From the NCBI RefSeq assembly GCF_001645685.2, contig NZ_CP017080.1:858001-922000 (forward strand): a DNA stretch of 64,000 bases. Direction: 5' to 3'. Positions 42,000 through 53,875 of the stretch are shown here, piece by piece. Numbering within the stretch: position 1 is the stretch's first letter; every line of letters begins with the position of its first letter. The position numbers were made by a program, and so were the translations under genes. The notes below the pieces were generated by a model. It was given only the letters and a program-made list of their open reading frames with translations, made no database searches and was not told where the DNA came from. This DNA is from Peribacillus muralis. Lineage in GTDB: Bacteria; Bacillota; Bacilli; Bacillales; DSM-1321.

Positions 42000-43366
42000 T
42001 TAAACCATTTTGGGGATTTCCCATGCCCAATTGGCCATCTTCTTTACATTCATGGCAGCGAAAGTAAGCATCGCTTGCATCGACAATTTTTTAAGTCCCC
42101 TTAAAGTAGTCCAACGCATTCCATGCTTTTCTTTTGCATCTGCGAATACACGCTCAATCGTTTCCTTGCGTTTCGCATAGATAGGTTTTACATCTTGATG
42201 ATGACGCAGATGATCTGCTTCTTCCATATTTTCTTGCCAGATATGGCGTGTCACCAACTTTTTGATGGTCTTTGCTTTCCGTACACTGTGATAAAAATGA
42301 GCATGTCTTACACTTGTGTTTGGGAGATTTATACTCGCGATATCCCTCTTTATTTGTTGTTGAGTACGTTAAAACCTCGCCCGATGGGCAAAGGTAACAG
42401 TCAAAATGTTCATCGTAAACATACTCATGTTTGCGGAAGAATCTTTCTTTTGTCCGTGGTCGTGTATAGGGTAAAGCTGGCGTGATTTCTTTGTTATAGG
42501 TAGCTTGTAATGGCCGGTGTTTCATAAGCGGCATCTGCCGCAACGGCTTCCGGTTTTCCAATATTCTCAATCACTTGATCAACAAGTGGCTCTAAAACTT
42601 GACTATCATGTGTATTTCCAGGCGATACAATCGTTCCTAATACGAACCCGTTGCGGTCTGCAGCTGCGTGGAATGAATAGGCAAACTGTTTTGTTCGTTC
42701 ATCTTTCTCATAGTAGCCACTCTCGGAATCCGTTGTACTTTCTTTTATTTCTTTCGTTTAGTTCCTATCAAATTTATCCGGTGGAAAAGGTTTCTTTCCA
42801 TGGTTTTCACGGTCTTGATTGATTTCATCTTGAAGTCGTTTTTGATACGCACGTGTTTCTTTGCGAACGATTTTCTTTTCAAATTTCTTCTTATTCGCAC
42901 TGGCTTTCACATGGGTGGAATCCACGAAAACATGTTCAGCACGTATTAACTTTTTATTGGCAGCTGTCATTAAGATGTGATAGAAAATCTGTTCAAACAG
43001 GTCTGTATCTTTAAAGCGCCGCTCATAATTTTTGCCGAAGGTAGAGAAGTGAGGGACTTTATCATGGAAACCATAGCCTAAGAACCAACGGTAAGCCATA
43101 TTGGTTTCGACCTCTTCAATCGTTTTACGCATGGAACGAATACCGAAGGTATATTGAATGAATGCCAGCTTGACTAAAACAACGGGATCAATACTAGGGC
43201 GTCCTATCTCAGAATACATCTCTTTCACCAAGTCATAAATGAAAGTGAAGTCAATGGCAGCCTCCATTTTACGTACCAAATGGTTCGGTGGCACCAATTG
43301 ATCTAACGTAATCATTTCAAGTTGATCTCGCTGAATAGAATCATGTTTAGAAAGCATCCTCATCAC
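42000..43366 (-). pseudogene. IS1182-family transposase, interrupted
   Basis: DDE transposase in three pieces. The first (43366-42758) has the N-terminal IS1182 block LVPPNHLVRKMEAAIDF, then HVFVDSTHVKASANKKKFEK, and ends at a stop after PDKFDRN. Homologous sequence resumes as TKEIKESTTDSESGYYEKDE (42755 onward) and PGNTHDSQVLEPLVDQVIE. A frameshift near 42530 moves to NKEITPALPYTRPRTKERFF, and another near 42255 to TRHIWQENMEEADHLRHHQ and the C-terminal KETIERVFADAKEKHGMRW. One nonsense codon and two frame changes make it inactive. Confidence 0.88.
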
Positions 43367-43448
43367 CTCACGTTTTGATCCTTCTATTTTAAAACAAAAA
43401 TCCTTCTCGGTAAAAGGGTTCTATCTAAAGGGACAAACAAAGTTGATT

Positions 43449-43575
43449 GGAACGGAAGGTACGAGACTCCTGCGGGAAGTGCGAGTCACGGGAGACCCCA
43501 CAGGCTGTAAAGCCGAGGAGACTCCCGGACCGCCCGCGGAAAGCGAGTGCCTGGAGAGGAAATCAACGGCCACAT
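43449..43575. repeat. GC-rich dispersed repeat typical of Bacillaceae genomes
   Basis: Markedly GC-rich against its surroundings, with phrases such as GACTCCTGCGGGA, GGAGACCCCACAGG, CCGAGGAGACTCCCGGACCG, CCCGCGGAAAGCGAGTG and GAAATCAACGG. I recognise this as a repeat found in many copies between genes of Bacillaceae. It is an imperfect multi-stem palindrome. Open frames across it are artefacts. It may be transcribed as part of 3' ends, but its role is unknown. Confidence 0.75.
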
Positions 43576-43593
43576 TGTGCAACTCATAAAAAT

Positions 43594-43625
43594 AGACAAA
43601 CTCGATTTTCATCGAGTTTGTCTAC
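43594..43625. repeat. Perfect 14-bp hairpin, also present in variant form at 35 kb
   Basis: TAGACAAACTCGAT, TTTC, ATCGAGTTTGTCTA. The same inner sequence forms the terminator at 35043-35087. It lies at the right end of the IS-containing segment and contributes the TGTAGACAAA-like terminal repeat. Confidence 0.8.
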
Positions 43626-43632
43626 AGTCTGA

Positions 43633-43657
43633 ACTCTGGAGGGTAGCTCCAGAGTTT
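43633..43657 (+). terminator. Right copy of the 25-bp direct repeat (terminator hairpin)
   Basis: Same hairpin as 41866-41890, here followed by TTTTTTTATT, so it is the functional terminator half of the original site. Confidence 0.85.
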
Positions 43658-43805
43658 TTTTATTGGTTTTGAGAAATGCCGTTAACACAAGTCAAATGAA
43701 AATAATGGGTAATGGTGTATAAGTCTTGTCTGCGATACTCATATTAAAATTATTGAATTAGTCGTTCATCAAATGTGGCAATAACAAAGAGAGGTTGAAT
43801 TTCCG

Positions 43806-45281
43806 ATGCTGAAAAATGATTCAGCTTTTCAAAAAAGTGAGCTTGCCAAGCTTTTACAAGTATGTGAAGAGTCGGCTGACTTTCTTTCTTTTGAGCTTCA
43901 AGGCTCGCCCTTTTTCATTGCCTATTTCAAAACCTTGGTGAAGCCGGAAATCATTCATCATGATGTCCTGGCTTGCTTTAAAGCAGAAATCCCTTCTACT
44001 TTAGAAGAAATAAAAGGAGAACTGCCAATCGAGGATATTTCTATTACAGACGATATCACGGACATACAAAATAAGTTGATGACTGGAAACCTGATTTTTT
44101 TCAAAAAAGAAGGGTATCCGGTCTGCCTGGCTGTTCCTGTCCCATCCGTTGAAAAAAGGCAAGTAGCTACCCCGGAAACGGAATATACCGTTGCCGGGCC
44201 AAAGGAAGCTTTTGTGGAGTCACTTGATACAAATTTAAATCTCATTCGTAAACGCTTGCCTATTCCCGAGCTGCAGGTAAAGGAGCTTAAGGTTGGAAAG
44301 CTATCGAAAACCAGGGTCGCGGTTGTATATGTGATGGGGATCGCTGATCAGGAAAATGTTAATACGGTCATCCAGAGGATTCAAGGGATTGAATATGATG
44401 AAATTGCCGACACTTCATTTCTCAGCCAAATGATTGCTGATAATAAAAACTCGCCATTCCCGCAGTTAATTGATACAGAGAGGCCAGATCGACTGGCTGC
44501 CGTACTTGCTGAAGGGAAGATAGGCATTTTTTCGGATGGGTCGCCCACTGCCATTTCAGGTCCCGTCTCACTCATTACTTATTTCGCGGCATTTGAGGAT
44601 TACCTCTCCATATGGAATGTCGCTTCCGCTTTCCGGCTGCTCAGGATCTTTGCGGTTCTTTTCTCTATTTTAGCCACTCCAGCATATGTAGCCATTTTAA
44701 CTTTTCATTATGAAATGATTCCCCGTGATGTACTGAGCTTGCTGATTACCTCACGGGGAACCATTCCATTTCCGCCTTTTTTGGAAGCGGTCCTGCTAGA
44801 ATTGGCGATTGAACTTTTGCGGGAAGCAGGCGCCCGGCTGCCGACAAAGATTGGTCAGACGATCGGTATTGTCGGCGGTATAGTGCTCGGAACAGCGGCT
44901 GTACAAGCAGGCTTGACGAGCAATGTTCTGCTTATTGTCGTGGCTACGGGTGCGCTTGCTTCCTTCACTACACCTATTTATCAGGTCAGCAGCGTGATCC
45001 GCCTCATTCGCTTTCCATTTATCTTGTTTGCTCATCTACTGGGCCTTGTCGGAGTCGCCGTCTGCTTTGCTTTTCTCATTTCTCATTTATTAAAGCTAAC
45101 TTCCCTCGGTCGCCCATTTCTTGAGCCCATCTATCCATTGCGCGTGGAGGACTTAAAGGATTCTGTCATTCGGCTGCCGTTCGACAAGCAAGCGCTCCGT
45201 CCTTTGCAAATAAGAGCGCAAGATCGTCTAAGATTTCAGCAGGAGGCTTCTCCCAAAAAAGACTGGGATATTGACGACTAA
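43806..45281 (+). CDS. Germinant receptor subunit A (GerA family), operon 2
   Basis: 491-residue GerA-type subunit of a second germinant receptor. The N-terminal soluble half has VESLDTNLNLIRKRLPIPEL. The membrane half has AFRLLRIFAVLFSILATPAYVAIL, TSRGTIPFPPFLEAVLLELAIELLREAGAR and IVGGIVLGTAAVQAGLTSNV (each crossing helices). It ends in a polar tail QKDWDIDD-like. It is clearly homologous to the operon 1 protein but diverged, so the two receptors likely recognise different nutrients. It lies 21 bases before the gerB-type gene. Confidence 0.9.
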   Translation: MLKNDSAFQKSELAKLLQVCEESADFLSFELQGSPFFIAYFKTLVKPEIIHHDVLACFKAEIPSTLEEIKGELPIEDISITDDITDIQNKLMTGNLIFFKKEGYPVCLAVPVPSVEKRQVATPETEYTVAGPKEAFVESLDTNLNLIRKRLPIPELQVKELKVGKLSKTRVAVVYVMGIADQENVNTVIQRIQGIEYDEIADTSFLSQMIADNKNSPFPQLIDTERPDRLAAVLAEGKIGIFSDGSPTAISGPVSLITYFAAFEDYLSIWNVASAFRLLRIFAVLFSILATPAYVAILTFHYEMIPRDVLSLLITSRGTIPFPPFLEAVLLELAIELLREAGARLPTKIGQTIGIVGGIVLGTAAVQAGLTSNVLLIVVATGALASFTTPIYQVSSVIRLIRFPFILFAHLLGLVGVAVCFAFLISHLLKLTSLGRPFLEPIYPLRVEDLKDSVIRLPFDKQALRPLQIRAQDRLRFQQEASPKKDWDIDD

Positions 45282-45302
45282 TTAACCTTTGGAGGTGCCA
45301 TA

Positions 45303-46397
45303 ATGCTGCCCTTACCGCCCGAGAACCGGAAAGTCTCTCCATTCTTTGTTTTCTATCTTATCGTCGCCGCGCAATTTGGTCTGGGGGTTTTCAGCTTTCA
45401 ACGGGAAATTGTTAAAGTTGTGGGAAATGATGCATGGATTGCTGTTATTATCGCCGGTATCTCGATACATATAATCTTGTGGATGATCTATCAAATATTA
45501 AATAAAGGAACGAACGATATTACCGTCATTCACAAGGAACTTTTTGGAAAGTGGCTTGGTGGGCTGCTTAGTTTGGCTTTAATTGTTTATTTGCTTGCTT
45601 TGGCCATCTCCGTTGTTCGCAGTTATACCGAATTGATTCAAGTTTGGATCTTTCCGCAATTGGAAACATGGTATATGGCCTTGATTCTCTCTGTGCTCGT
45701 GTATGTGTATGTCATTGGAGGTTTTCGAATCATTGTTGGAATTTGCTTCCTTAGCTTCATTTTTACTACACCGATTTTTTTTATTATGGTAGGTTTTCCT
45801 TTGCGGCATATGCAAATTTCTCATCTTTTTCCCATTTTGGATCATTCCGCGGCTGAGTTGTTGTCCGCCTCCAAGACGATGGCATATAGTTTGACCGGGT
45901 TTGAAACGATATTTTTCTTTTATACGTTCATCAAAGATGCTCCACGATCGCAAAAATGGGGGCATTATGGAACGGCCTTCAGTACAGTCAGCTATTTAGT
46001 GATAATGATCGTGTCCCTTATGTACTTTTCCAAGAATCAATTGCTTGAGTCGATTTGGCCGACATTAACCATTTGGCAAATTGCTGATTTTCCTTTTCTT
46101 GAAAGGTTTGAGTTTATGGGGATCTCTTTCTGGCTGTTCAGTGTCGTGAATAGTGTTTGTCTATATATTTGGGCAGGCACCAGAGGGTTGAAGCAGCTGT
46201 TTAGCTTGAAGCAGAAACATAGTCTTATCGTAATGCTCACTTTAACAGCAGTGGCGGCCATATTATTAAAAACCCGCGAGCAGATCGATCAGCTAAATTC
46301 TTTAATGGGTACGGTGAGTCTTTACGTCATGTATGCGTATATTCCGTTTATCTTTTTTTATCAAATGATTAAAGGGAAATTGAGGAGAACGTCATGA
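45303..46397 (+). CDS. Germinant receptor subunit B (GerB family), operon 2
   Basis: 364-residue APC-fold membrane protein, the nutrient-binding subunit. It begins LPLPPENRKVSPFFVFYLIV, followed by about ten helices including AISVVRSYTELIQVWIFPQL. GGAGGTG precedes the ATG, and it overlaps the gerC-type gene by four bases (ATGA). Confidence 0.88.
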   Translation: MLPLPPENRKVSPFFVFYLIVAAQFGLGVFSFQREIVKVVGNDAWIAVIIAGISIHIILWMIYQILNKGTNDITVIHKELFGKWLGGLLSLALIVYLLALAISVVRSYTELIQVWIFPQLETWYMALILSVLVYVYVIGGFRIIVGICFLSFIFTTPIFFIMVGFPLRHMQISHLFPILDHSAAELLSASKTMAYSLTGFETIFFFYTFIKDAPRSQKWGHYGTAFSTVSYLVIMIVSLMYFSKNQLLESIWPTLTIWQIADFPFLERFEFMGISFWLFSVVNSVCLYIWAGTRGLKQLFSLKQKHSLIVMLTLTAVAAILLKTREQIDQLNSLMGTVSLYVMYAYIPFIFFYQMIKGKLRRTS

Positions 46398-47473
46398 AAA
46401 AATTCCTTCTTTGGTGCATTTTCACCTTCATCCTTCTGTTCTACAACTCAAATGAAACTATGATACTTGAAGATATCCAGCATGTGTCTGCCATTGGATA
46501 TGACTATGTGGATGACGATCGGATGAAGGGAACGGCCGCTGCTCCTTTTTATCCTGCCGGCATAAATGTTGAGCCGCTCGATGCTTTTTTTACCGCGGAA
46601 GGCCATACCTTTCTGGACATCTTGCAAAAGCAGCAGCTGGAGTCCCAAAGAAAGCTCGTCACGGGACGTCTGCAAAATTTTTTAATTAGTAAAGAGCTGG
46701 CAAAACACGGAGTCGCGGAGCTAACCGATCCGCTCGGACGATCCACCGATATCGGCAGGGATGTATACATGGCGGTCGTCGACGGCAGCGTTGAAGATCT
46801 GTTAACTTTTAAGTATTCCAATGCACCGACATCTGCAGAATATCTTTCCGATTTCATGGAGAGAAATTTGAAAGACATTATTCCTAAACCGACTGTCCAT
46901 ATTTTCCTGGAACAGTATAACGGATTCGTTCAAGATCCCTTTCTGCCTATGATTGAAAAAAAACACGATCATATTCGATATAAGGGACTCGCTCTTTTTA
47001 AGGGCGATCATTACGTAGGGGCGTTGTCCGATAAGGAGAGTTATTTATTTACACTTCTTTACGAAAAGACTAAAACAGGTACGGATCAAATTAGCTTGAA
47101 GAATAAGAAGTACATAGCGATTCAAAATATCCGCTCCAAAGTGAAATATAAAGTGTCCGGCAGCCAAGATGATCCGCGCGTTGACGTTCATGTCTCGTTT
47201 TTAGGAGAGGTTAAAGATGCGCCAAGCATTTCGTTGGGGGAAGATACATTGAAAGAAATGGAACAGGAATGGAGTGAAGGAACCATGCAAAGGGCGAATA
47301 AGATGATGGATAAATTTAAGAAGCTAGAGGTTGATCCGCTCGGTATCACCGAAAAGGTAAGAAGCCATTTTCGGAACTTCGATAAAAAAGCCTGGGAGGA
47401 ACGATACCCGACCGTTCCTGTTGAATTTCATATGAAGATTCGTATAACTAACACCGGGATCACGAATAAATAG
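46394..47473 (+). CDS. GerC-family subunit without lipobox cysteine, operon 2
   Basis: 359-residue GerC homolog. After a hydrophobic signal segment (residues 1-17) the sequence reads FYNSNETMILEDIQHVSAIG. GerC proteins normally have a lipobox Cys just before such an LEDIQ(H/F)V block, and here no cysteine occurs there; the only nearby Cys (position 8) is in LLWC inside the hydrophobic core and does not fit a lipobox. The C-terminal domain (MQRANKMMDKFKKLEVDPLG, KVRSHF) is normal and the frame is intact. Anchoring must differ (uncleaved signal anchor) or the receptor may be impaired. A terminator follows. Confidence 0.85.
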   Translation: MKKFLLWCIFTFILLFYNSNETMILEDIQHVSAIGYDYVDDDRMKGTAAAPFYPAGINVEPLDAFFTAEGHTFLDILQKQQLESQRKLVTGRLQNFLISKELAKHGVAELTDPLGRSTDIGRDVYMAVVDGSVEDLLTFKYSNAPTSAEYLSDFMERNLKDIIPKPTVHIFLEQYNGFVQDPFLPMIEKKHDHIRYKGLALFKGDHYVGALSDKESYLFTLLYEKTKTGTDQISLKNKKYIAIQNIRSKVKYKVSGSQDDPRVDVHVSFLGEVKDAPSISLGEDTLKEMEQEWSEGTMQRANKMMDKFKKLEVDPLGITEKVRSHFRNFDKKAWEERYPTVPVEFHMKIRITNTGITNK

Positions 47474-47499
47474 TGCATTCAATAAAGGGCAAATAAGAT

Positions 47500-47548
47500 A
47501 AAAACAAGCAAACCATTTCCAAGCTAATGGGTAGGGTGCTTGTTTTTT
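47500..47548 (+). terminator. Terminator of ger operon 2
   Basis: AAAAACAAGCA pairs with TGCTTGTTTTTT across a 26-base loop. Confidence 0.7.
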
Positions 47549-47661
47549 GTATAAGCTCCAACCAATAATTAGAAGCCGTTCGTGAATATCAGAAGCCATG
47601 ACTATGAAACATGGCATACTCAGTGGAAAGGTAAGGTTTATGACTTTACATCATGTGATAA

Positions 47662-47716
47662 TAAGACAAAAGGTGTTAGATGCTTTCCGAATGGATTTCG
47701 TCAAGCATCTAACACC
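47662..47716 (-). terminator. Terminator of the beta-glucoside operon
   Basis: GGTGTTAGATGCTT and AAGCATCTAACACC form a 14-bp perfect stem. On the minus strand the hairpin is followed by TTTTGTCTTATTAT. It lies about 100 bases past the bglA stop; the space between holds no gene. Confidence 0.75.
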
Positions 47717-47813
47717 CTTACATTCCTTTATTGTTTACCTCAGGCAGCGCGATCTTCAGTGTTGTAATGGAAAAACGGGGAGGGGGAGTGGCATTCGCCA
47801 AAGGATGCCGACA

Positions 47814-51160
<3,347 letters not shown>

Positions 51161-51179
51161 TGTTTCCTCTCCTTTTATA

Positions 51180-51266
51180 AAATAAAAATAACCTGAAAAG
51201 AACACAAATGGATTTACATCCACTTTGTATTCTTCCCAGGTTTTGCCTGCCAAACAGTAACAATCC
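51180..51266 (-). promoter_or_regulatory. RAT/terminator leader between licT and bglP
   Basis: On the minus strand AGGATTGTTACTGTTTGGCA (from 51266), continuing GGCAAAACCT, is a ribonucleic antiterminator. It overlaps the 5' arm of a terminator: CCTGGGAAGAATACAAAGTG pairs with CATTTGTGTTCTTTTCAGG, then TATTTTTATTTT. LicT-type protein bound to the RAT prevents the terminator from forming. Confidence 0.88.
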
Positions 51267-51278
51267 TTTAGTAATGTA

Positions 51279-52121
51279 TTATTTTTTTTCCCGATTCGAA
51301 ACCCGTTGGATATGAATGATAAAATAGGCTGACTCATCAGTGGTCATTTCCATTTTATATTGCTTTTTCAGATAAGCTTGCACTTTCTTCGTACATTCGT
51401 AGGCTTGTGGATATTGCAGCTGCACTTGCTGAAATAAGCCATCATTATTGTCGTCATTTAACTCACCGCGCAGCATCCTATAGGCAAAATAACGCAGATG
51501 GGTGATAAATCGGCTGTAATTCATCGAGTCTTCATTAAAGTCAAATCCATAATGATACTTAACGATACTGGTCACATCATTGACGATGTTCGTCATCGCC
51601 ATTGTCTCTTCCATACCAGAGCCATCCTGCCGTGCATTGAAAAGATGCAAGGCAATGGATGCTGCTTCATCCTCAGGCATGCTTACTCCTGTTTTCGTTT
51701 TGATCATATTCAATGCTTTAAGAGAAGCCTGATATTCAGCCTTGTAGAACTTTTGCACTTCCCACATAAGCGCATTTCTTATCGGTATCCCGTTTTTTGT
51801 TCTTGTGACAGCAAAGTGAAGATGATCGGATAATGTTAAATAAAGTGAATCATTCAACTCTGTATGCAGATCCTCATTTACCATCTCAATAATTTCTTTT
51901 GAGAGTTCCATCATTTCATAAGGAATCTCATCAAGCAAATCAGATAATTTGTCAGCAAAACCTTTAGAAGGGGTGATAAAGGTTTTTTCGATTTTTTCAA
52001 GCTCAACCTGGTCGCCAACTTTTTTCTGGAAGGAGAGACCTCTTCCCATGACGACCATCTCAGTTTGATTTGAATCCTCTGTTAAAGCGACATTATTATT
52101 AAATATTTTTTTGAAGTCCAT
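51279..52121 (-). CDS. licT: BglG/LicT-type transcriptional antiterminator
   Basis: 280-residue RNA-binding antiterminator. The CAT domain (1-56) begins FKKIFNNNVALTEDSNQTEM, followed by GRGLSFQKKVGDQVE. PRD1 (about 65-170) has SDHLHFAVTRTKNGI and PRD2 (about 175-280) has a late DESAYFIIHIQRVSNR. Conserved His residues of both PRDs are phosphorylated by the PTS and set activity. It lies first in the operon behind its own RAT, so it autoregulates. Confidence 0.94.
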   Translation of the reverse strand: MDFKKIFNNNVALTEDSNQTEMVVMGRGLSFQKKVGDQVELEKIEKTFITPSKGFADKLSDLLDEIPYEMMELSKEIIEMVNEDLHTELNDSLYLTLSDHLHFAVTRTKNGIPIRNALMWEVQKFYKAEYQASLKALNMIKTKTGVSMPEDEAASIALHLFNARQDGSGMEETMAMTNIVNDVTSIVKYHYGFDFNEDSMNYSRFITHLRYFAYRMLRGELNDDNNDGLFQQVQLQYPQAYECTKKVQAYLKKQYKMEMTTDESAYFIIHIQRVSNREKK

Positions 52122-52154
52122 AAATTATCACTTTTCCTTCAATAATTTGAAATG

Positions 52155-52244
52155 AAAAAACCTGGATCAATACAAATTACAGACAGGTTTCCCTTCCATA
52201 ACTTGAATTAATCCAGGTTTTGCCTGCCGAACAGTAACAATCCT
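52155..52244 (-). promoter_or_regulatory. RAT/terminator leader upstream of licT
   Basis: On the minus strand AGGATTGTTACTGTTCGGCA (from 52244), continuing GGCAAAACCT, is a RAT element. Its end overlaps AACCTGGAT, which can pair with ATCCAGGTTTTTTC near 52155 to form a terminator. It matches the leader at 51238-51266 in 28 of 30 positions or so. Confidence 0.88.
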
Positions 52245-52263
52245 CTGATAATATAATTATATA

Positions 52264-52277
52264 TGATAACGGTTACT
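52264..52277. promoter_or_regulatory. cre-like site at the licT promoter
   Basis: TGATAACGGTTACT matches TGWNANCGNTNWCA except for the last base and lies just upstream of the RAT leader, in the promoter region of the minus-strand operon. Confidence 0.6.
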
Positions 52278-52466
52278 TTCGCAATAGAAGGGTGCTAAAT
52301 AGCCAATTCAGAACTATTCATAGCCAACAAACTGATTATTCTTTCATGCAAAAAATATAACCCTGGTATAAAAAAGGATCTTAAAGGAAATGGTTATATA
52401 CGTTAAAATTAGAAAAGAATTTAAGTAAGTTAAAAGAGATTATCTAAAAAAGAAAGGAATACTGAC

Positions 52467-52988
52467 ATGAATGAAAATAATGCACAATATTGGGTATCAA
52501 AGCTAGGGCTGCTGCCCCATCCAGAAGGAGGATATTTTAAAAGAACCTTTGAATCCGAGGAATGTACATCTGATCAAGCATTGACCGTCAATTATGAAGG
52601 TAGAAGAAAGCTTTATACAAGCATTTACTTTCTATTAACTTCAAAGGACGTCTCACATCTTCACCGCCTAAAATCGGATGAATTATGGTATTATCACGGT
52701 GGTAGTCCTTTAACCATACATATCATTAATGAAACTGGTGACTATGAAGAAATTAAATTAGGCATGAACTTAGACAATGGAGAAGTCCTCCAAGCACTAG
52801 TTCCAAAAAATTCAATCTTTGGATCGTCGGTTATGGCGGAAGATACATATTCGCTAGTAGGCTGCATGGTGTCGCCGGGTTTTGAATTCAAGGACTTTGA
52901 ACTGTTCACACAAGCTGATCTTTTAGTAAAGTATCCCCAATACAAAGATCTTATTATGAAGCTAGCGTACGAAGTAATTCCTGAATAA
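52467..52988 (+). CDS. Cupin_5 (DUF985) family protein
   Basis: 173-residue cupin_5/DUF985 protein: LGLLPHPEGGYFKRTFES at the N-terminus, SIYFLLTSKDVSHLHRLKSD, ELWYYHGGSPLTIHII, NSIFGSSVMAEDTYSLVGCMVSPGF-type segments (split in two here) and FELFTQADLLVKYPQYKDL at the end. The family is a single-domain sugar-epimerase-like cupin with unassigned function. AGAAAGGAATA precedes the ATG. Stand-alone. Confidence 0.9.
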   Translation: MNENNAQYWVSKLGLLPHPEGGYFKRTFESEECTSDQALTVNYEGRRKLYTSIYFLLTSKDVSHLHRLKSDELWYYHGGSPLTIHIINETGDYEEIKLGMNLDNGEVLQALVPKNSIFGSSVMAEDTYSLVGCMVSPGFEFKDFELFTQADLLVKYPQYKDLIMKLAYEVIPE

Positions 52989-53196
52989 TTGAAATAATGG
53001 CATGATCCTTAAATGAATTAAGCAGGTTTATGGAACTGAAGGACTGAGAGGTAGTATGGCATATTTGTGTAATCGTAGCATGCACGGTCTGTTTTGATTG
53101 AATTCAAGCAGGCTTTTTTTCGTGAAAACCACTCTTGATTTGGAAAGTGTTGGTATAATGGAGGTGGTCATTTCAATAGGAAGGTTGCAGATCAGT

Positions 53197-53661
53197 GTGA
53201 AATTTAACAAGACTGTCGTGATCATTGCATTCGGTATAATATGTATAGCTATCCTCATGAATCTGTTAAAGAAGGATATATGGGACGTGAATGAAAAGCT
53301 GCTAAACGAAGAAGTGTCAGCAATTGGACATTCCGTTGAAACCATAAACTTGCAAGATGTAACACCGTTTGAATGGGATGAAGTGTATTCCTTTACTCCA
53401 TATACTCTAAAAGAGGATATATATGAAACGGTCGGTTATAAATGGGATGCCATTAGCGAAACTGTAAATGAAGGTATGAATCAAATAGTTTTTCTGAAAG
53501 ATGGAAAAGTAGTCTGCTATTTATATGGGTATCCTGAAAACAATGGATATGGGATATCTTTTGAATCCAACAATGATAAAGGAACAAATGTGCTTAATAT
53601 TAAGGATGATCTGAATTTTCAAGTGGAAAAAAGTAACAGTGTGGTCTACTTGAATAATTAG
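53197..53661 (+). CDS. Conserved hypothetical protein with one N-terminal membrane helix
   Basis: About 154 residues. One transmembrane helix (residues 5-24, NKTVVIIAFGIICIAIL) is followed by an extracellular domain with WDEVYSFTPYTLKEDIYETV, YKWDAISETVNEGMNQIVFL and DGKVVCYLYGYPENNGYG. I recognise the layout from Bacillus proteins of unknown function but not a named family. The start is uncertain: GTG 53197 follows AGGAAGG at 12 bases; ATG 53158 is the alternative but lies on a TATAAT-like promoter element. Confidence 0.65.
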   Translation: MKFNKTVVIIAFGIICIAILMNLLKKDIWDVNEKLLNEEVSAIGHSVETINLQDVTPFEWDEVYSFTPYTLKEDIYETVGYKWDAISETVNEGMNQIVFLKDGKVVCYLYGYPENNGYGISFESNNDKGTNVLNIKDDLNFQVEKSNSVVYLNN

Positions 53662-53875
53662 GACTGTGTATGAATTTCTCAACCCTTGATATTACTCATG
53701 GAATGTATGAACCAACTATATTGTGTTATAGTGCCTTTCTTTTTTGGGGAAGCGGAATGCATGTACATTTAATAACAAAAAAGCTGATTGCAAAAGGCCT
53801 TCAAGGCACTGCTGTAATCGCTTTTCTTTGCTTGATTCCAGCAGCATCCAGGCGGCGGCTGGAATCAACTCAACA
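53662..53875. other. Intergenic region between convergent genes
   Basis: Contains an inverted repeat TTGATTCCAGC / GCTGGAATCAA at 53832-53868, just past the stop of the minus-strand regulator. No T-run follows on either strand, so a terminator role is only possible. Confidence 0.4.

Larger units (their letters stand above)
41891..43632 (-). mobile_element. IS1182-type insertion element (inactive), about 1.74 kb
   Basis: The segment between two identical 25-bp repeats begins CAGTTTGTAGACAAA and ends with the complement of CAGACTGTAGACAAA, an imperfect terminal inverted repeat (13 of 15). It contains a broken transposase gene on the minus strand, a strong internal hairpin at 41903-41940 (AAAAGGGGTTCGGAATT and complement) and a GC-rich Bacillaceae repeat near its right end. 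The target was a transcription terminator palindrome. Because the transposase is interrupted, the copy is non-autonomous. Confidence 0.75.

Noticed and set aside
43421..43612. Open frames on both strands across the GC-rich repeat (61 and 63 codons)
   Set aside because: They are produced by the dispersed GC-rich repeat and adjoining hairpin; no ribosome binding site and no protein-like composition.
51161..51337. Longer N-terminus for the beta-glucoside PTS protein
   Set aside because: This stretch is the RAT antiterminator and terminator leader; the EIIB domain begins at ATG 51160 with a good ribosome binding site.
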